Source: an uncultured Collinsella sp.
GTDB taxonomy: Bacteria > Actinomycetota > Coriobacteriia > Coriobacteriales > Coriobacteriaceae
Direction of reading: 5' to 3'
Assembly: GCA_902470765.1 (NCBI GenBank)
Contig: CABRHW010000012.1
Location: 5,403 to 69,402, forward strand
Length of the DNA: 64,000 bases
The translations under genes were made by a program, and so were the position numbers. This document shows positions 1 through 8,585 of this stretch, one piece after another. The notes beneath the pieces were generated by a model, which made no database searches, was not told the DNA's origin, and saw nothing but the letters and a program-made list of their open reading frames with translations. Position 1 is the first letter of the stretch. Every line of letters begins with the position of its first letter.

Positions 1-584
1 TCATCAAGCGCGCCTGGCGTATCGTTTGGCAGCTCGTCCAGTCTGTCGACGCCAACGTGGCCTTCGACAAGTCCGCGCTCGACGAGTTTGCGATGAAGCT
101 CTATCGCGAGCGTCACCGCACCATCGCCAAGTGCACCGAGGACTTCGATCGCGGCCAGTTCAACACCGCGATCTCGGCCGTCATGGAGCTCGTCAACGCG
201 GCGAGCGCCTATCTCAACGCCACCGAGGGTACCGCCCGCGACAAGGCGCTGTGCTACGGCGTGGCTAAGGATATCGTGAGCGTCCTGGCGCCCATCTGCC
301 CGTTTTGGGCCGACGAGCTGTGGCACGAGGCCCTCGGCTGCGAGGGTAACGCCTACACCGCTGCCTGGCCCGAGTTCGACCTGGCCGAGTCCGTTGAGGA
401 CACGGTGCAGATCGTCGTCCAGGTGCTCGGTAAGGTCCGCGGCCGCGTCGACGTGGCCCGCGATGCCTCCAATGAGGATATGCAGGCTGCCGCCGAGGCC
501 GCCGTCGCCAAGTGGCTCGAGGGCAAGACGGTCGTCAAGGCCATCTGCGTGCCCGGCAAGCTGGTCAACCTGGTGGTCAAGTAA
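1..584 (+). CDS. leuS: Leucyl-tRNA synthetase, C-terminal part (5' end outside window)
   Basis: Charges tRNA-Leu in the cytoplasm. Only about the last 193 residues are present; the reading frame is already open at base 3. The visible part is the class I anticodon-binding helical domain (RAWRIVWQLV, then the stretch around residue AFDKSALDEFAMKLYRE) followed by the small C-terminal domain ending in KAICVPGKLVNLVVK, a typical LeuS terminus. The catalytic HIGH/KMSKS core lies upstream of the window. A strong hairpin terminator follows directly, so this gene ends its transcript. Identification is firm because the C-terminal motif is distinctive. Confidence 0.93.
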   Translation, partial: IKRAWRIVWQLVQSVDANVAFDKSALDEFAMKLYRERHRTIAKCTEDFDRGQFNTAISAVMELVNAASAYLNATEGTARDKALCYGVAKDIVSVLAPICPFWADELWHEALGCEGNAYTAAWPEFDLAESVEDTVQIVVQVLGKVRGRVDVARDASNEDMQAAAEAAVAKWLEGKTVVKAICVPGKLVNLVVK

Positions 585-611
585 GCATTGCGTGCTTAAC
601 TGACGCATAAA

Positions 612-648
612 AGACGAGGGGCGATCCGGTTGGGTCGTCCCTCGTTTT
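612..648 (+). terminator. Intrinsic terminator after leuS
   Basis: ACGAGGGGCGA pairs with TCGTCCCTCGT around a short loop and is followed by TTTT. It lies 28 bases after the leuS stop and separates it from the convergent lipoprotein gene. Confidence 0.8.
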
Positions 649-688
649 GTGTTGTATGCCCTGCTTAGTCATTGCGTCGCACCGTCTT

Positions 689-1261
689 CTATGGGATGTG
701 TACCAGGTCCCTAAAGTAAACGTTGCCCGTTGCCTCTTCGAACATCCAAATTTTGAGGTAGATGTCGTTGAGGTCGTTGTTCACATCAAAGTCCGGGTCG
801 TCGAAGGTGCCCACAAAGGTGAGCATGGCGCGCGTTTCCTCTCCAGCGGCGACCGGTTGGCGCATGCGTACGTCGCGGACCACGCCGTTGACGTAGGCAT
901 AGGAGTCCACATCGCCAAACATCATGTCGACACCGGTGTTGTTGGTCACCGTAAAGACGAGCGCGGCGTCGCCGTAGCCATCCGTGTCCTTGCCCACGCA
1001 GGTAACATGGACGTTCTCGTCTGCCTCAAGGTCGATGGGGAGCTGTTCTTGGGAATCGGGACTCAGGCCCTGGGGATCGACGATGTCCTCGTCTATTTTG
1101 TCGAAGCTCTCCGATGGCGTCGTTTTCTCGATGGCTTTTGTGCTGCCAGGGTTCGGTTCGCATGTGTCGGTTTTGCCATTCGCGTTGCCGCAGCCCAAGA
1201 GGGCCAACGAGCACGTTGCGATGGCGAGCGCAGTCATGCAGAGGGTGCCTAGGCGTTTCAT
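689..1261 (-). CDS. Putative secreted lipoprotein, unknown function
   Basis: 190 residues. The N-terminus is a lipoprotein signal: MKR, a hydrophobic stretch, then the lipobox LALLGC, so Cys24 would be lipidated and the protein anchored outside the membrane. A polar, Glu/Asp/Ser/Thr-rich linker (about 25-75) leads to a beta-rich domain (about 80-190) with the pattern VFTVTNNTG and MLTFVGTFDD, resembling the small extracellular immunoglobulin-like domains of DUF4352/DUF5067-type lipoproteins; that resemblance is by eye only. An AAGGAGG ribosome site sits 5 bases before the ATG. It stands alone on the minus strand between leuS and the rimP operon. No function is assigned. Confidence 0.75.
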   Translation of the reverse strand: MKRLGTLCMTALAIATCSLALLGCGNANGKTDTCEPNPGSTKAIEKTTPSESFDKIDEDIVDPQGLSPDSQEQLPIDLEADENVHVTCVGKDTDGYGDAALVFTVTNNTGVDMMFGDVDSYAYVNGVVRDVRMRQPVAAGEETRAMLTFVGTFDDPDFDVNNDLNDIYLKIWMFEEATGNVYFRDLVHIP

Positions 1262-1523
1262 GGGTGCCTCCTTGCCGTAGAGGATTTGGAAAGGTTCGTC
1301 GTTGCGCGACTTGCTGGCTGGCTTGTTGCAGAATGTCCCCTAGCGTAAGTCTGATCGATAGGGGCTCGGGGAGGAATGCCCTTGGGGTCCGAACGGGCCT
1401 GTGGAATGGGACGCATGGCCCGTTTTGGGGCTGTTGAGGGTGCGCCGCATGGGGTTCCTCGACCAATTGTCCTATTCTTATGGAGAAGCTGTGCACACGC
1501 TGACCTGCAGATTCGTACTGTGC
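1262..1523. other. Intergenic region between divergent lipoprotein gene and rimP promoter
   Basis: This is most of a 369-base gap. It must hold the minus-strand promoter of the lipoprotein gene, but I see no convincing -10/-35 pair there. No tRNA, small gene or repeat is evident. Confidence 0.5.
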
Positions 1524-1552
1524 TTGCACGTTTCCGCAGCTATTGGTATAGT
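1524..1552 (+). promoter_or_regulatory. Sigma-70 promoter of the rimP-nusA-infB operon
   Basis: TTGCAC (1524-1529), 17-base spacer, TATAGT (1547-1552). This is one of the best -35/-10 pairs in the window. Predicted start near 1559, giving a leader of about 70 bases. Confidence 0.75.
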
Positions 1553-1579
1553 TTGCTTGCAAATGAAGTTGTAATTGAA

Positions 1580-1610
1580 AGAAGTGGGGTTTCGGCCCCG
1601 CTTCTTTTTT
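1580..1610 (+). terminator. Terminator-like hairpin in the rimP leader (possible attenuator)
   Basis: GAAGTGGGG pairs with CCCCGCTTC over a small TTTCGG-type loop and is followed by seven T. It lies between the promoter at 1524-1552 and the rimP start at 1631, inside the transcribed leader, so the operon must read through it. The downstream operon encodes NusA, which modulates intrinsic termination, so feedback control is a reasonable inference. Confidence 0.7.
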
Positions 1611-1630
1611 GTATGGATGGAGGTGCCGCA

Positions 1631-2125
1631 ATGGTCAAGACCAAGACCGAGCAGGCGATCATCGACGCGCTCGAGGCCGTCGCTCCCCAGCACGATGTCG
1701 ACATCGTCGACGTCGAGCTCGTTGGTGCCACCAAGGCCCCCTGCGTGCGTGTGCGTATCGAGGGTGCCGAGGGTCAGAGCCTGTCGCTCAACGACGTCAC
1801 GGCCAACACCAAGTGGGTCGGCGACGTGATCGAGGAGCTCGATCCCATTTCTTCGAGCTACACGCTTGAGGTGTCGAGCCCGGGCATGGCGCGCCCGTTG
1901 CGCCGCCCGCGCGACTTTGCCCGCTTTGTGGGCGAGGACTGCGAGCTCACCTCCACCGCCACCGAGGGCTGTCGCAAGTTCACCGGCAAGATTGCCGCTG
2001 CGACCGAGACCGACGTGACCCTCGAGCTCGAGGACGGCGAGTCCGTCACCCTCGATTTCTCTGATGTTAAAAAGTGCAAGTTGAAGCCCACCTACGACTT
2101 CAAGCCCGCGAAGGAAGGAAAGTAA
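1631..2125 (+). CDS. rimP: Ribosome maturation factor RimP
   Basis: 164 residues, usual length. RimP assists late assembly of the 30S subunit. The start MVKTKTEQAIIDALE was chosen over longer in-frame extensions because a GGAGG site sits a few bases upstream and because the extension would run through the promoter and leader hairpin. The N-terminal alpha/beta domain (VDIVDVELVG, then CVRVRIEG) and the SSYTLEVSSPGMARPL motif, a RimP signature near residue 80, are clear; the C-terminal SH3-like domain ends with FSDVKKCKLKP. First gene of the operon; its stop is one base from the nusA ATG, the classic rimP-nusA arrangement. Confidence 0.93.
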   Translation: MVKTKTEQAIIDALEAVAPQHDVDIVDVELVGATKAPCVRVRIEGAEGQSLSLNDVTANTKWVGDVIEELDPISSSYTLEVSSPGMARPLRRPRDFARFVGEDCELTSTATEGCRKFTGKIAAATETDVTLELEDGESVTLDFSDVKKCKLKPTYDFKPAKEGK

Positions 2126-2126
2126 G

Positions 2127-3374
2127 ATGGCAGCATCCGACATGATGTCCGCCCTGATGGAGCTTTGCCAGGAGAAGCACATCGACCAGCTCTACCTGAT
2201 CGACCGCCTGGAGCAGTCGCTTGCCAAGAGCTATGCCGAGATCCTGCATCTTGAGTGGGGCGCCAAGGTGACCATCGACCGCACCACCGGCAAGATCTAC
2301 GTCTACCGCCTGGAGCCGATCGACGATTCTATGGACGAGGAGGGCAACTTCACCGAGTTCGAGGAGATCGACGTCACTCCCAAGAACACGAGCCGCATCG
2401 CTGCCCAGCACGCCAAGGCCGAGATCAACGCCATCGTGCGCAACTCCGCCCGCGAGCAGATTTACGAGGAGTTCTCCGGCCGCATCGGTGACCTCATCAG
2501 CGGTACCGTGCTGCAGTCCACGCCCGACTTCACAATCGTCAAGATCCGCGAGGGCGTCGAGGCCGAGCTTCCGCACTTCGACCAGCGCCGTTACGAGAAC
2601 GAGCGCAACGAGCGTCCGATGGGCGAGCGCTACCTGCACAACCAGCACATCAAGGCCGTGATCATCGACGTTCGCGACCCCAACTCCAACCTGCAGCCGG
2701 TTCGTGGCGAGCACAGCCGTCCGCCGATTGTCATCTCCCGTACCCACCCCGAGCTCATGCGTCGTCTGTTTGAGCAGGAGGTGCCCGAGATCTATGAGGG
2801 CACCGTCCAGATCAAGTCGATCGCTCGCGAGCCGGGCCAGCGCTCCAAGGTCGCCGTCCATTCGCTCGACGATCGTCTGGATCCCGTGGGCGCCTGCGTC
2901 GGCCCCAAGGGCAGCCGTGTCCGCGCCGTCGTTGGTGAGCTCCGTGGTGAGCGTGTCGACGTCATCCTGTGGGATGCCGATCCGGCCGTCTACGTTGCCA
3001 ACGCCCTGTCGCCCGCCAAAGTCACCCGCGTCCTCATCGACGAGGAGAAGGCCTACGCCGGCGTCATCGTGCCGGACGACCAGCTGTCCCTCGCCATTGG
3101 CAAGGAGGGCCAGAACGCCCGCCTCGCCGCTCGCCTGACTGGTTGGCACATCGACATTAAGTCCGAGACCCTTGCCGCCGACATCCTCAAGAACGTCCCC
3201 GTTCACGAGGAGCCCGCCGCCGACCTGATCGGTGACGAGGAGGACGACGACGTCCGTCGCTGCGAGTACGTGTCCGAGGACGGCATTCAGTGCCGCAACC
3301 AGGCCCGTCCCGGCTCCCGTTTCTGCGGTGTCCACGACACCGACGCCTTCGATGATGCGGAGGACCTGATCTAG
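2127..3374 (+). CDS. nusA: Transcription termination/antitermination factor NusA, with a Cys/His C-terminal tail
   Basis: 415 residues. Binds RNA polymerase and modulates pausing, termination and antitermination. Domains in order: N-terminal RNAP-binding domain (1-125), S1 (about 130-200), KH1 and KH2 (about 205-350, with VGPKGSRVRAVV-type GxxG and IGKEGQNARLAARLTG). After a short acidic linker the protein ends in C379-x9-C389-x10-C400-x2-H403, a likely metal-binding knuckle that is not part of standard NusA. The usual actinobacterial ylxR gene is absent between nusA and infB. Translationally close to rimP (1 base). Identification is certain; the role of the tail is unknown. Confidence 0.95.
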   Translation: MAASDMMSALMELCQEKHIDQLYLIDRLEQSLAKSYAEILHLEWGAKVTIDRTTGKIYVYRLEPIDDSMDEEGNFTEFEEIDVTPKNTSRIAAQHAKAEINAIVRNSAREQIYEEFSGRIGDLISGTVLQSTPDFTIVKIREGVEAELPHFDQRRYENERNERPMGERYLHNQHIKAVIIDVRDPNSNLQPVRGEHSRPPIVISRTHPELMRRLFEQEVPEIYEGTVQIKSIAREPGQRSKVAVHSLDDRLDPVGACVGPKGSRVRAVVGELRGERVDVILWDADPAVYVANALSPAKVTRVLIDEEKAYAGVIVPDDQLSLAIGKEGQNARLAARLTGWHIDIKSETLAADILKNVPVHEEPAADLIGDEEDDDVRRCEYVSEDGIQCRNQARPGSRFCGVHDTDAFDDAEDLI

Positions 3375-3464
3375 CGCGCGGTCGCGCCGGACGGGTTCCG
3401 GCGCATCTCCCACGCTCGTTCAGTCTCTAGGCACCAAGGTGCCAGAAAGGGTAGGTGAAGTCAT

Positions 3465-6179
3465 ATGGCAAAAGTCCGTGTGTCCACCCTGGCCAAAGAG
3501 TTCGGCATGACCTCCAAGGAACTGATGGGTCATCTCGCCGATATGAAGATTCCCGCTAAGTCCGCTTCCTCCGCCCTGGAGGACGCTTACGTCGCCATGG
3601 TCCGCAAGCAGCTCGCCCCGGTGATCGAGGCCCGCGCCCAGGAAGTCGAGGCCGCCAAGCAGGCCGAGGAGCAGGCCGCTGCCGCCGAGGAGGCCGCGCG
3701 TGCCGCCGAGGCCGAGCGCGAGCGCATCGCTGCCGAGAAGGCACGCGAGGAGGAGCGCCGCCAGTTCGCCGCGGCCCAGGCTGCCGAGGAGGCCGCCCGC
3801 GCCGAGGCCGAGGCCAAGAAGAAGGCCGAGCAGGAGCGCCTTGCCCGCGAGAAGGAGGAGGCTGCCCGCGAGGCCCAGCGCCGCGCCGTTCCCGCTTCCG
3901 ACTCCGGTTCGCGTTTCCGTTCGCTGCTCGACCAGATCGCCGCACAGGAGACCGTGCTCAAGGAGAAGAAGGACGCCGAGGACAAGGCCAAGGCCGAGCG
4001 CGCCGCCGAGCGCGGTAACCGTCGTGGCGGCAACAACGACCGCCGCGGTGGCCGTCGTAACGATCGCAACGCCTCCGACAACAACTCCGAGCGCAACGCC
4101 TCCGAGAGCCGTCCGCACAGTCATCGCACCAACGCCAGCAACAACGTCGCTGCCGGCATGGACTTCCCCAACCCCGATAAGCAGGGCAAGGGCAAGAAGC
4201 GCAAGGGCGGTCACAACAACGAAGAGGACCACTACAGCCGCATGGCTCGCGAGGCCGAGGAGTACAGCCGCGAGAAGGTGCTCGAGGAGGCTCGTGCTGC
4301 CGTCGAGGAGGCCTCTCGCGAGTCCACCGGTCGCCGCAAGAAGCGCAAGGAGAAGCGCGAGCGCGAGGCTGCCAAGGCTCAGGAGGAGCGCAAGATAGAG
4401 GAGGCGCTGGCCCAGGGCGTGAACCCCGAGGACCTCGACGCCATCAAGGTCTCCCAGGGCGTTACCGTCCAGGAGCTTGCCGAGGCGCTCGACGTTCCGG
4501 CCAACGACATCATCAAGCGCCTGTTCCTGCTGGGTACGCCGCTCACCATGACGCAGTCCATGTCCGACGACCTCGTTGAGCTCGTTGCCGACGACCTGGG
4601 CCGTCAGATCAAGATTATCACCCCCGAGGAGGAGAACACCTTCTCGTTCTACGACGATCCCGCCGACCTTAAGCCGCGTGCCCCGGTCGTCACCGTCATG
4701 GGCCACGTCGACCACGGCAAGACGTCGCTGCTTGACGCCATCCGTCACACCGGCGTTGCTGCCGGCGAGGCGGGCGGCATTACGCAGGCCATCGGCGCTT
4801 CGCAGGTCATGATCAACGACCGCAAGATCACCTTTATCGATACCCCGGGTCACGCCACCTTTACGGCTATGCGTGCCCGTGGCGCCAAGGTGACCGACAT
4901 CGTCATCCTGATCGTCGCCGCTGACGACGGCGTCATGCCCCAGACGGTCGAGTCGATCAACCACGCCAAGGCCGCCGGCGTACCCATCGTCGTTGCCGTC
5001 AACAAGATTGATAAGCCGGGCGCCAACCCCGACCGTGTGCGTCAGGAGCTCACCGAGTACGGAGTCATCCCCGAGGAGTGGGGCGGACAGAACATGTTCG
5101 TCAACATCTCGGCCAAGCAGAAGATCGGTATCGACGAACTTCTGGAGACCGTGCTGCTCCAGGCCGACGTGCTCGAGCTCAAGGCCAACCCGGACACCTT
5201 TGCCTCCGGCAACGTCCTCGAGGCCAAGCTCGACAAGGGCCGTGGCTCGGTCGCTACCGTGCTCGTGACCCGCGGTACCTTGCACGTGGGCGATACGCTG
5301 GTCGCCGGCCTTACCTATGGCCGCGTCCGTGCCATGCTCGACCCCAAGGGCCGCGCCGTCACCGAGGCCGGTCCCTCCGACGCTGTCGAGATTTTGGGCC
5401 TGCAGTCCGTGCCCAACGCCGGCGACGAGTTCCGCGTGTTCGAGGACGAGCGCGAGGCACGCGCCCTGGCCGACGAGCGTTCGCTGAAGGCCCGTATCGA
5501 GGAGCAGAGCCGCGTCAAGCACGTCACGCTCGAGAACCTCTTCGAGACCATCGCCGACGCCGAGGTCAAGGAGCTCAACCTGATCATCAAGGCCGACGTC
5601 CAGGGTTCCATCGAAGCTCTTCAGGACTCGCTCGACAAGATGGATCAGTCCGAGGTTCGTATCAACACGATCCACTCCGCCGTTGGCGCCATCAACGAGA
5701 CCGACGTCGTCCTGGCCGACGCCTCCAACGCCATCATCATCGGCTTTGGCGTCCGTCCCGACGGTAAGGCTCGCTCCGCCGCCGAGCGCGAGGGCGTCGA
5801 GATCCGTTGCTACGACGTCATCTACAAGTGCCTCGAGGAGCTCGACGCCGCCCGTATCGGCATGCTCAAGCCCACCGAGGTCGAGGTCGCCACGGGTACC
5901 GCGACCGTCCTGGACACCTTCAAGGTGCCCAAAGTCGGTATCGCCGCCGGTGTCCGCGTCGAGGAGGGCGAGATCGCCGCGACCGATTCCGTGCGTCTGG
6001 TGCGCGACGGCATCGTGGTCTTCAACGGCAAGATCGCCTCGATGCGCCACTACAAGGACGAGGCCAAGAGCCTCAAGAGCGGTTCCGAGGGCGGTATTGG
6101 CCTGGAGAACTTCCAGGACATCAAGCCCGGTGACCAGATCGAGGGTTACCGTATCGACCAGGTTGCCCGTACCGAGTAG
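3465..6179 (+). CDS. infB: Translation initiation factor IF-2
   Basis: 904 residues. GTPase that places fMet-tRNA on the 30S subunit and promotes 50S joining. The IF2-N motif (KVRVSTLAKEFGMTSKEL) is at 1-50, followed by a long charged Ala/Glu/Lys/Arg-rich linker to about 330, including Asn/Arg-rich segments near 180-230. A second IF2-N lies near 330-380. GTPase motifs: G413HVDHGKT, D459TPGH, N513KID. Domains II, III and IV follow to the C-terminus. An AGGTGA site precedes the ATG. A 90-base gap separates it from nusA, with no terminator visible. The linker is the most compositionally biased coding DNA in the window. Confidence 0.96.
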   Translation: MAKVRVSTLAKEFGMTSKELMGHLADMKIPAKSASSALEDAYVAMVRKQLAPVIEARAQEVEAAKQAEEQAAAAEEAARAAEAERERIAAEKAREEERRQFAAAQAAEEAARAEAEAKKKAEQERLAREKEEAAREAQRRAVPASDSGSRFRSLLDQIAAQETVLKEKKDAEDKAKAERAAERGNRRGGNNDRRGGRRNDRNASDNNSERNASESRPHSHRTNASNNVAAGMDFPNPDKQGKGKKRKGGHNNEEDHYSRMAREAEEYSREKVLEEARAAVEEASRESTGRRKKRKEKREREAAKAQEERKIEEALAQGVNPEDLDAIKVSQGVTVQELAEALDVPANDIIKRLFLLGTPLTMTQSMSDDLVELVADDLGRQIKIITPEEENTFSFYDDPADLKPRAPVVTVMGHVDHGKTSLLDAIRHTGVAAGEAGGITQAIGASQVMINDRKITFIDTPGHATFTAMRARGAKVTDIVILIVAADDGVMPQTVESINHAKAAGVPIVVAVNKIDKPGANPDRVRQELTEYGVIPEEWGGQNMFVNISAKQKIGIDELLETVLLQADVLELKANPDTFASGNVLEAKLDKGRGSVATVLVTRGTLHVGDTLVAGLTYGRVRAMLDPKGRAVTEAGPSDAVEILGLQSVPNAGDEFRVFEDEREARALADERSLKARIEEQSRVKHVTLENLFETIADAEVKELNLIIKADVQGSIEALQDSLDKMDQSEVRINTIHSAVGAINETDVVLADASNAIIIGFGVRPDGKARSAAEREGVEIRCYDVIYKCLEELDAARIGMLKPTEVEVATGTATVLDTFKVPKVGIAAGVRVEEGEIAATDSVRLVRDGIVVFNGKIASMRHYKDEAKSLKSGSEGGIGLENFQDIKPGDQIEGYRIDQVARTE

Positions 6180-6190
6180 GGGGTAGCGCT

Positions 6191-6601
6191 ATGAAGCAAA
6201 CGCAGGCAACCCGCCGACTGGGCGAGCAGCTTCGCGAGAAGCTCGGTTATATCCTGCTCTTTGAGGTTTCCGATCCGCGTCTCGACCTGGTTACTTTGAC
6301 CGCGGTCGAAGTCGCGGTGGACCGTTCGTTCGCGCGCGTGTACGTGTCGTGCGATGCGAGCCGCTACGACGAGGTCATGGAGGCGCTCGCTAGCGCTAAG
6401 GGCCGTATTCGCAGCCTGTTGGCTCGCTCGCTCGATTGGCGTGTTACGCCCGAGCTCGATTTTCGCATCGATCGCTCGACCGATGAGGCCGAGCGCATCA
6501 CGCGTGCGCTGGAAAACGTTCCCGCCACGCTTGCGATCGAAAAGGACAAGGACGGCTATCCGATAGCGGATGCCGCCCAGGAGGCAGCTTTAGATGACTA
6601 A
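6191..6601 (+). CDS. rbfA: 30S ribosome-binding factor RbfA
   Basis: 136 residues, normal length. KH-fold cold-shock factor that matures the 16S 5' end on the 30S subunit. The N-terminus KQTQATRRLGEQLREKLGYIL and the VSDPRLDLVTLTAVEVAVD segment are typical; the KH-like core (ARVYVSCD, LDWRVTPELDFRID) is complete. Starts 11 bases after infB and overlaps the next gene by 8 bases, so it is translationally coupled in the infB-rbfA-nrnA-truB cluster seen in many Gram-positive genomes. Confidence 0.93.
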   Translation: MKQTQATRRLGEQLREKLGYILLFEVSDPRLDLVTLTAVEVAVDRSFARVYVSCDASRYDEVMEALASAKGRIRSLLARSLDWRVTPELDFRIDRSTDEAERITRALENVPATLAIEKDKDGYPIADAAQEAALDD

Positions 6602-7637
6602 TTCCGCCGACCTCGCCTCGTGCGAGTCTGCAGATATTCAGCGACGCATCCTCGAGCTCATCGAGGGTGCGTCCTCCATTGCGATTTCGGGACATACGTC
6701 TCCCGATGGCGACGCCTTGGGCTCCGTATTGGGTCTGGGCCTTTCGCTCATGAAGTTTTTCCCCAACAAGGACATTGCGCTGCTGCTGGCAGACGATGAC
6801 CCGGTTCCGCGTATCTACCGCTTTATGGAAGGCTCCGATCGCCTGGTGCCGGCATCTGCGTACGCCGGCAATCCTGACCTGTTCATCTCGGTGGACGTAC
6901 CGGTCGTCGAGCGCCTCAATAATTCTGCCGAGGTGCTTCGTCGCTCCAAGCATGTGGTGTGCTTCGATCATCATCCGGCGCGCGAGGAGTTTGCCGAGCT
7001 CAGTCTGAGGCGCGTCGATGCCGCGGCCTGCGCCATGATCATCGACCGTTTCTTGGACAATTGCGGCATTGTCGCACGTGATGGCGTCGCGACCTGCTTG
7101 CTGTGCGGCTTGGTGACCGATACCGGCCGTTTTCAGTACCAAAACGCCGATGCCGCCGCGTTCCATGCGGCCTCGCGCCTGGTGGCGCACGGTGCCGATC
7201 CGGCGCGCGTTGCGCTCGAGGTCTATCAGAGCATGCGCGTTGAGTTTTTGCACCTCAAGTCCATTGTCATGGGTCGCATTAAGACGGTCGCGCATGGGCG
7301 CGTGGCGTATAGCTATGCCTACCAGAGCGACCTTGAGGCCTGCGGTGTCACCTCGGACGAGTGCGACGGCCTGGTCGATGTGGTGCGTTCGGTGATGGGC
7401 GTCGAGGTTTGCATGTTCTTAAAGGGCATTGAGGGCGATACCAAGGTGCGTGGCAACCTGCGCTCCAAGGGCGACCTCGATGTGTCCGAGATTGCTGCCA
7501 ACTTTGGCGGTGGCGGGCATCATGCTGCCGCCGGTTTCTCCAACAACGGAACGATTCGCGAGACGCTCGCCGTGGCACTTCCCATGCTGGCCGAGCTGGT
7601 GGGGGAGGATCCCGCTTCGGTGACCGTCGAGCTCTAA
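6594..7637 (+). CDS. nrnA: DHH/DHHA1 phosphoesterase (NrnA-type oligoribonuclease / pAp phosphatase)
   Basis: 347 residues. Family members degrade nanoRNAs and/or dephosphorylate 3'-phosphoadenosine 5'-phosphate in the cytoplasm. The DHH domain shows GHTSPDGDALGS (residues about 35-46), the DHH motif itself in CFDHHPAREEF, and LVTDTGRFQY. The DHHA1 domain carries the substrate-binding GGGGHHAAAGF near residue 306. Its position between rbfA and truB matches the conserved operon of Firmicutes and Actinobacteria. Overlaps rbfA by 8 bases. Whether RNA or cyclic dinucleotide products are the main substrate cannot be read from sequence. Confidence 0.88.
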   Translation: MTNSADLASCESADIQRRILELIEGASSIAISGHTSPDGDALGSVLGLGLSLMKFFPNKDIALLLADDDPVPRIYRFMEGSDRLVPASAYAGNPDLFISVDVPVVERLNNSAEVLRRSKHVVCFDHHPAREEFAELSLRRVDAAACAMIIDRFLDNCGIVARDGVATCLLCGLVTDTGRFQYQNADAAAFHAASRLVAHGADPARVALEVYQSMRVEFLHLKSIVMGRIKTVAHGRVAYSYAYQSDLEACGVTSDECDGLVDVVRSVMGVEVCMFLKGIEGDTKVRGNLRSKGDLDVSEIAANFGGGGHHAAAGFSNNGTIRETLAVALPMLAELVGEDPASVTVEL

Positions 7638-7652
7638 CTAATTGGATGGTAC

Positions 7653-8585
7653 ATGGCTCGTCGAACGCCTTCTCAATTGAATATGCTACTCGCCGTCGAT
7701 AAGCCGGTGGGCTGCACGTCCCATGACGTGGTCTCGCAATGCCGACGCGCCCTCCATGAGCGGCGCGTCGGCCATGCCGGTACGCTCGACCCCATGGCAT
7801 CGGGTGTCATGGTTGTGGGCGTGGGTCAGGCCACCCGTCTGCTGGGTATGCTAACCCTCGATACCAAAAGCTATGTCGCCGACATTTCGTTTGGTGCCGA
7901 GACCAATACCGATGATGCGGAGGGCGAGGCGGTCCGCACAGTGGCTGTTGCCAACGAGCTCCGCGATCCTGCCTATGCCCGTGAGCACTTGGCCGCCATG
8001 CTGGGTCCGCAGATGCAGGTGCCGCCGGCGTTTTCGGCTATCTCGGTCAATGGCGTTCGCGCCTACAAGTCTGCTCGCGAGGGCAATGCGGTGGACCTAC
8101 CTCCGCGCCCCGTCGAGGTTTATGCCGCCGACCTGATCGCCGTGGGCGGCGAGGGTGATACGTGTGCGTGGACCGTGGCGTTCTCGGTGAGCAAGGGCAC
8201 CTACATTCGTGCGCTCGCTCGCGACCTGGGCCGCGCCTGCGAGAGCGCCGCGCACATTTCCGCGCTGCGCCGCACGGCCTCCGGTGTCGTTTCCATTGGC
8301 GCCTGTCATGCGGTCGAGGAGCTTTCTCCCGAGTCCGCCGCTGGCTTTGCCCTGGATCCCATTGCGGCCCTGGGCGCCACGCGTGTTGACTTGCCGGGCA
8401 ATCTTGCCGACGACCTGCTCTGCGGCCGACGCATTCCCGTTGAGCGTGCGCTTGCCGATTTCGATTCCTCGAAGGCGCCGTTTGCGCTGGTGCTCGATGG
8501 GGGACTCAAGGCGCTCGCCCGCATTGAGAGTGGCCGCTTTGTCATGGAGCACGTGTTTCCGCAGGCCATCGGCGGTGTTCGATGA
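7653..8585 (+). CDS. truB: tRNA pseudouridine(55) synthase TruB
   Basis: 310 residues. Makes pseudouridine 55 in the T-loop of tRNAs. Catalytic Asp46 lies in GHAGTLDPMASG, and the LLAVDKPVGCTSHDVV motif is at the N-terminus; GTYIRALARDLG is the third TruB signature. The ATG at 7653 is used here; an internal ATG at 7683 (MLLAVDKP) is possible but would remove only ten residues. Starts 15 bases after nrnA and overlaps ribF by four bases (ATGA), so the two are coupled, the standard truB-ribF pair. Confidence 0.94.
   Translation: MARRTPSQLNMLLAVDKPVGCTSHDVVSQCRRALHERRVGHAGTLDPMASGVMVVGVGQATRLLGMLTLDTKSYVADISFGAETNTDDAEGEAVRTVAVANELRDPAYAREHLAAMLGPQMQVPPAFSAISVNGVRAYKSAREGNAVDLPPRPVEVYAADLIAVGGEGDTCAWTVAFSVSKGTYIRALARDLGRACESAAHISALRRTASGVVSIGACHAVEELSPESAAGFALDPIAALGATRVDLPGNLADDLLCGRRIPVERALADFDSSKAPFALVLDGGLKALARIESGRFVMEHVFPQAIGGVR

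Noticed and set aside
1563..1574. Tiny leader peptide ATG-AAG-TTG-TAA before the rimP hairpin
   Set aside because: No ribosome site and no regulatory codons; too short to support.
1376..1630. N-terminal extension of RimP
   Set aside because: Runs through the promoter and leader hairpin; homologues start near MVKTKTEQ and a GGAGG precedes that ATG.
2100..3413. 437-codon minus-strand frame over nusA
   Set aside because: Same codon-position artefact. Low-complexity Leu/Val/Asp/Gly translation with no domain.
3420..6050. 876-codon open frame antisense to infB
   Set aside because: Shadow of the G/C-rich third positions of infB. It has no ribosome site, its composition mirrors the sense repeats, and the sense gene is certain.
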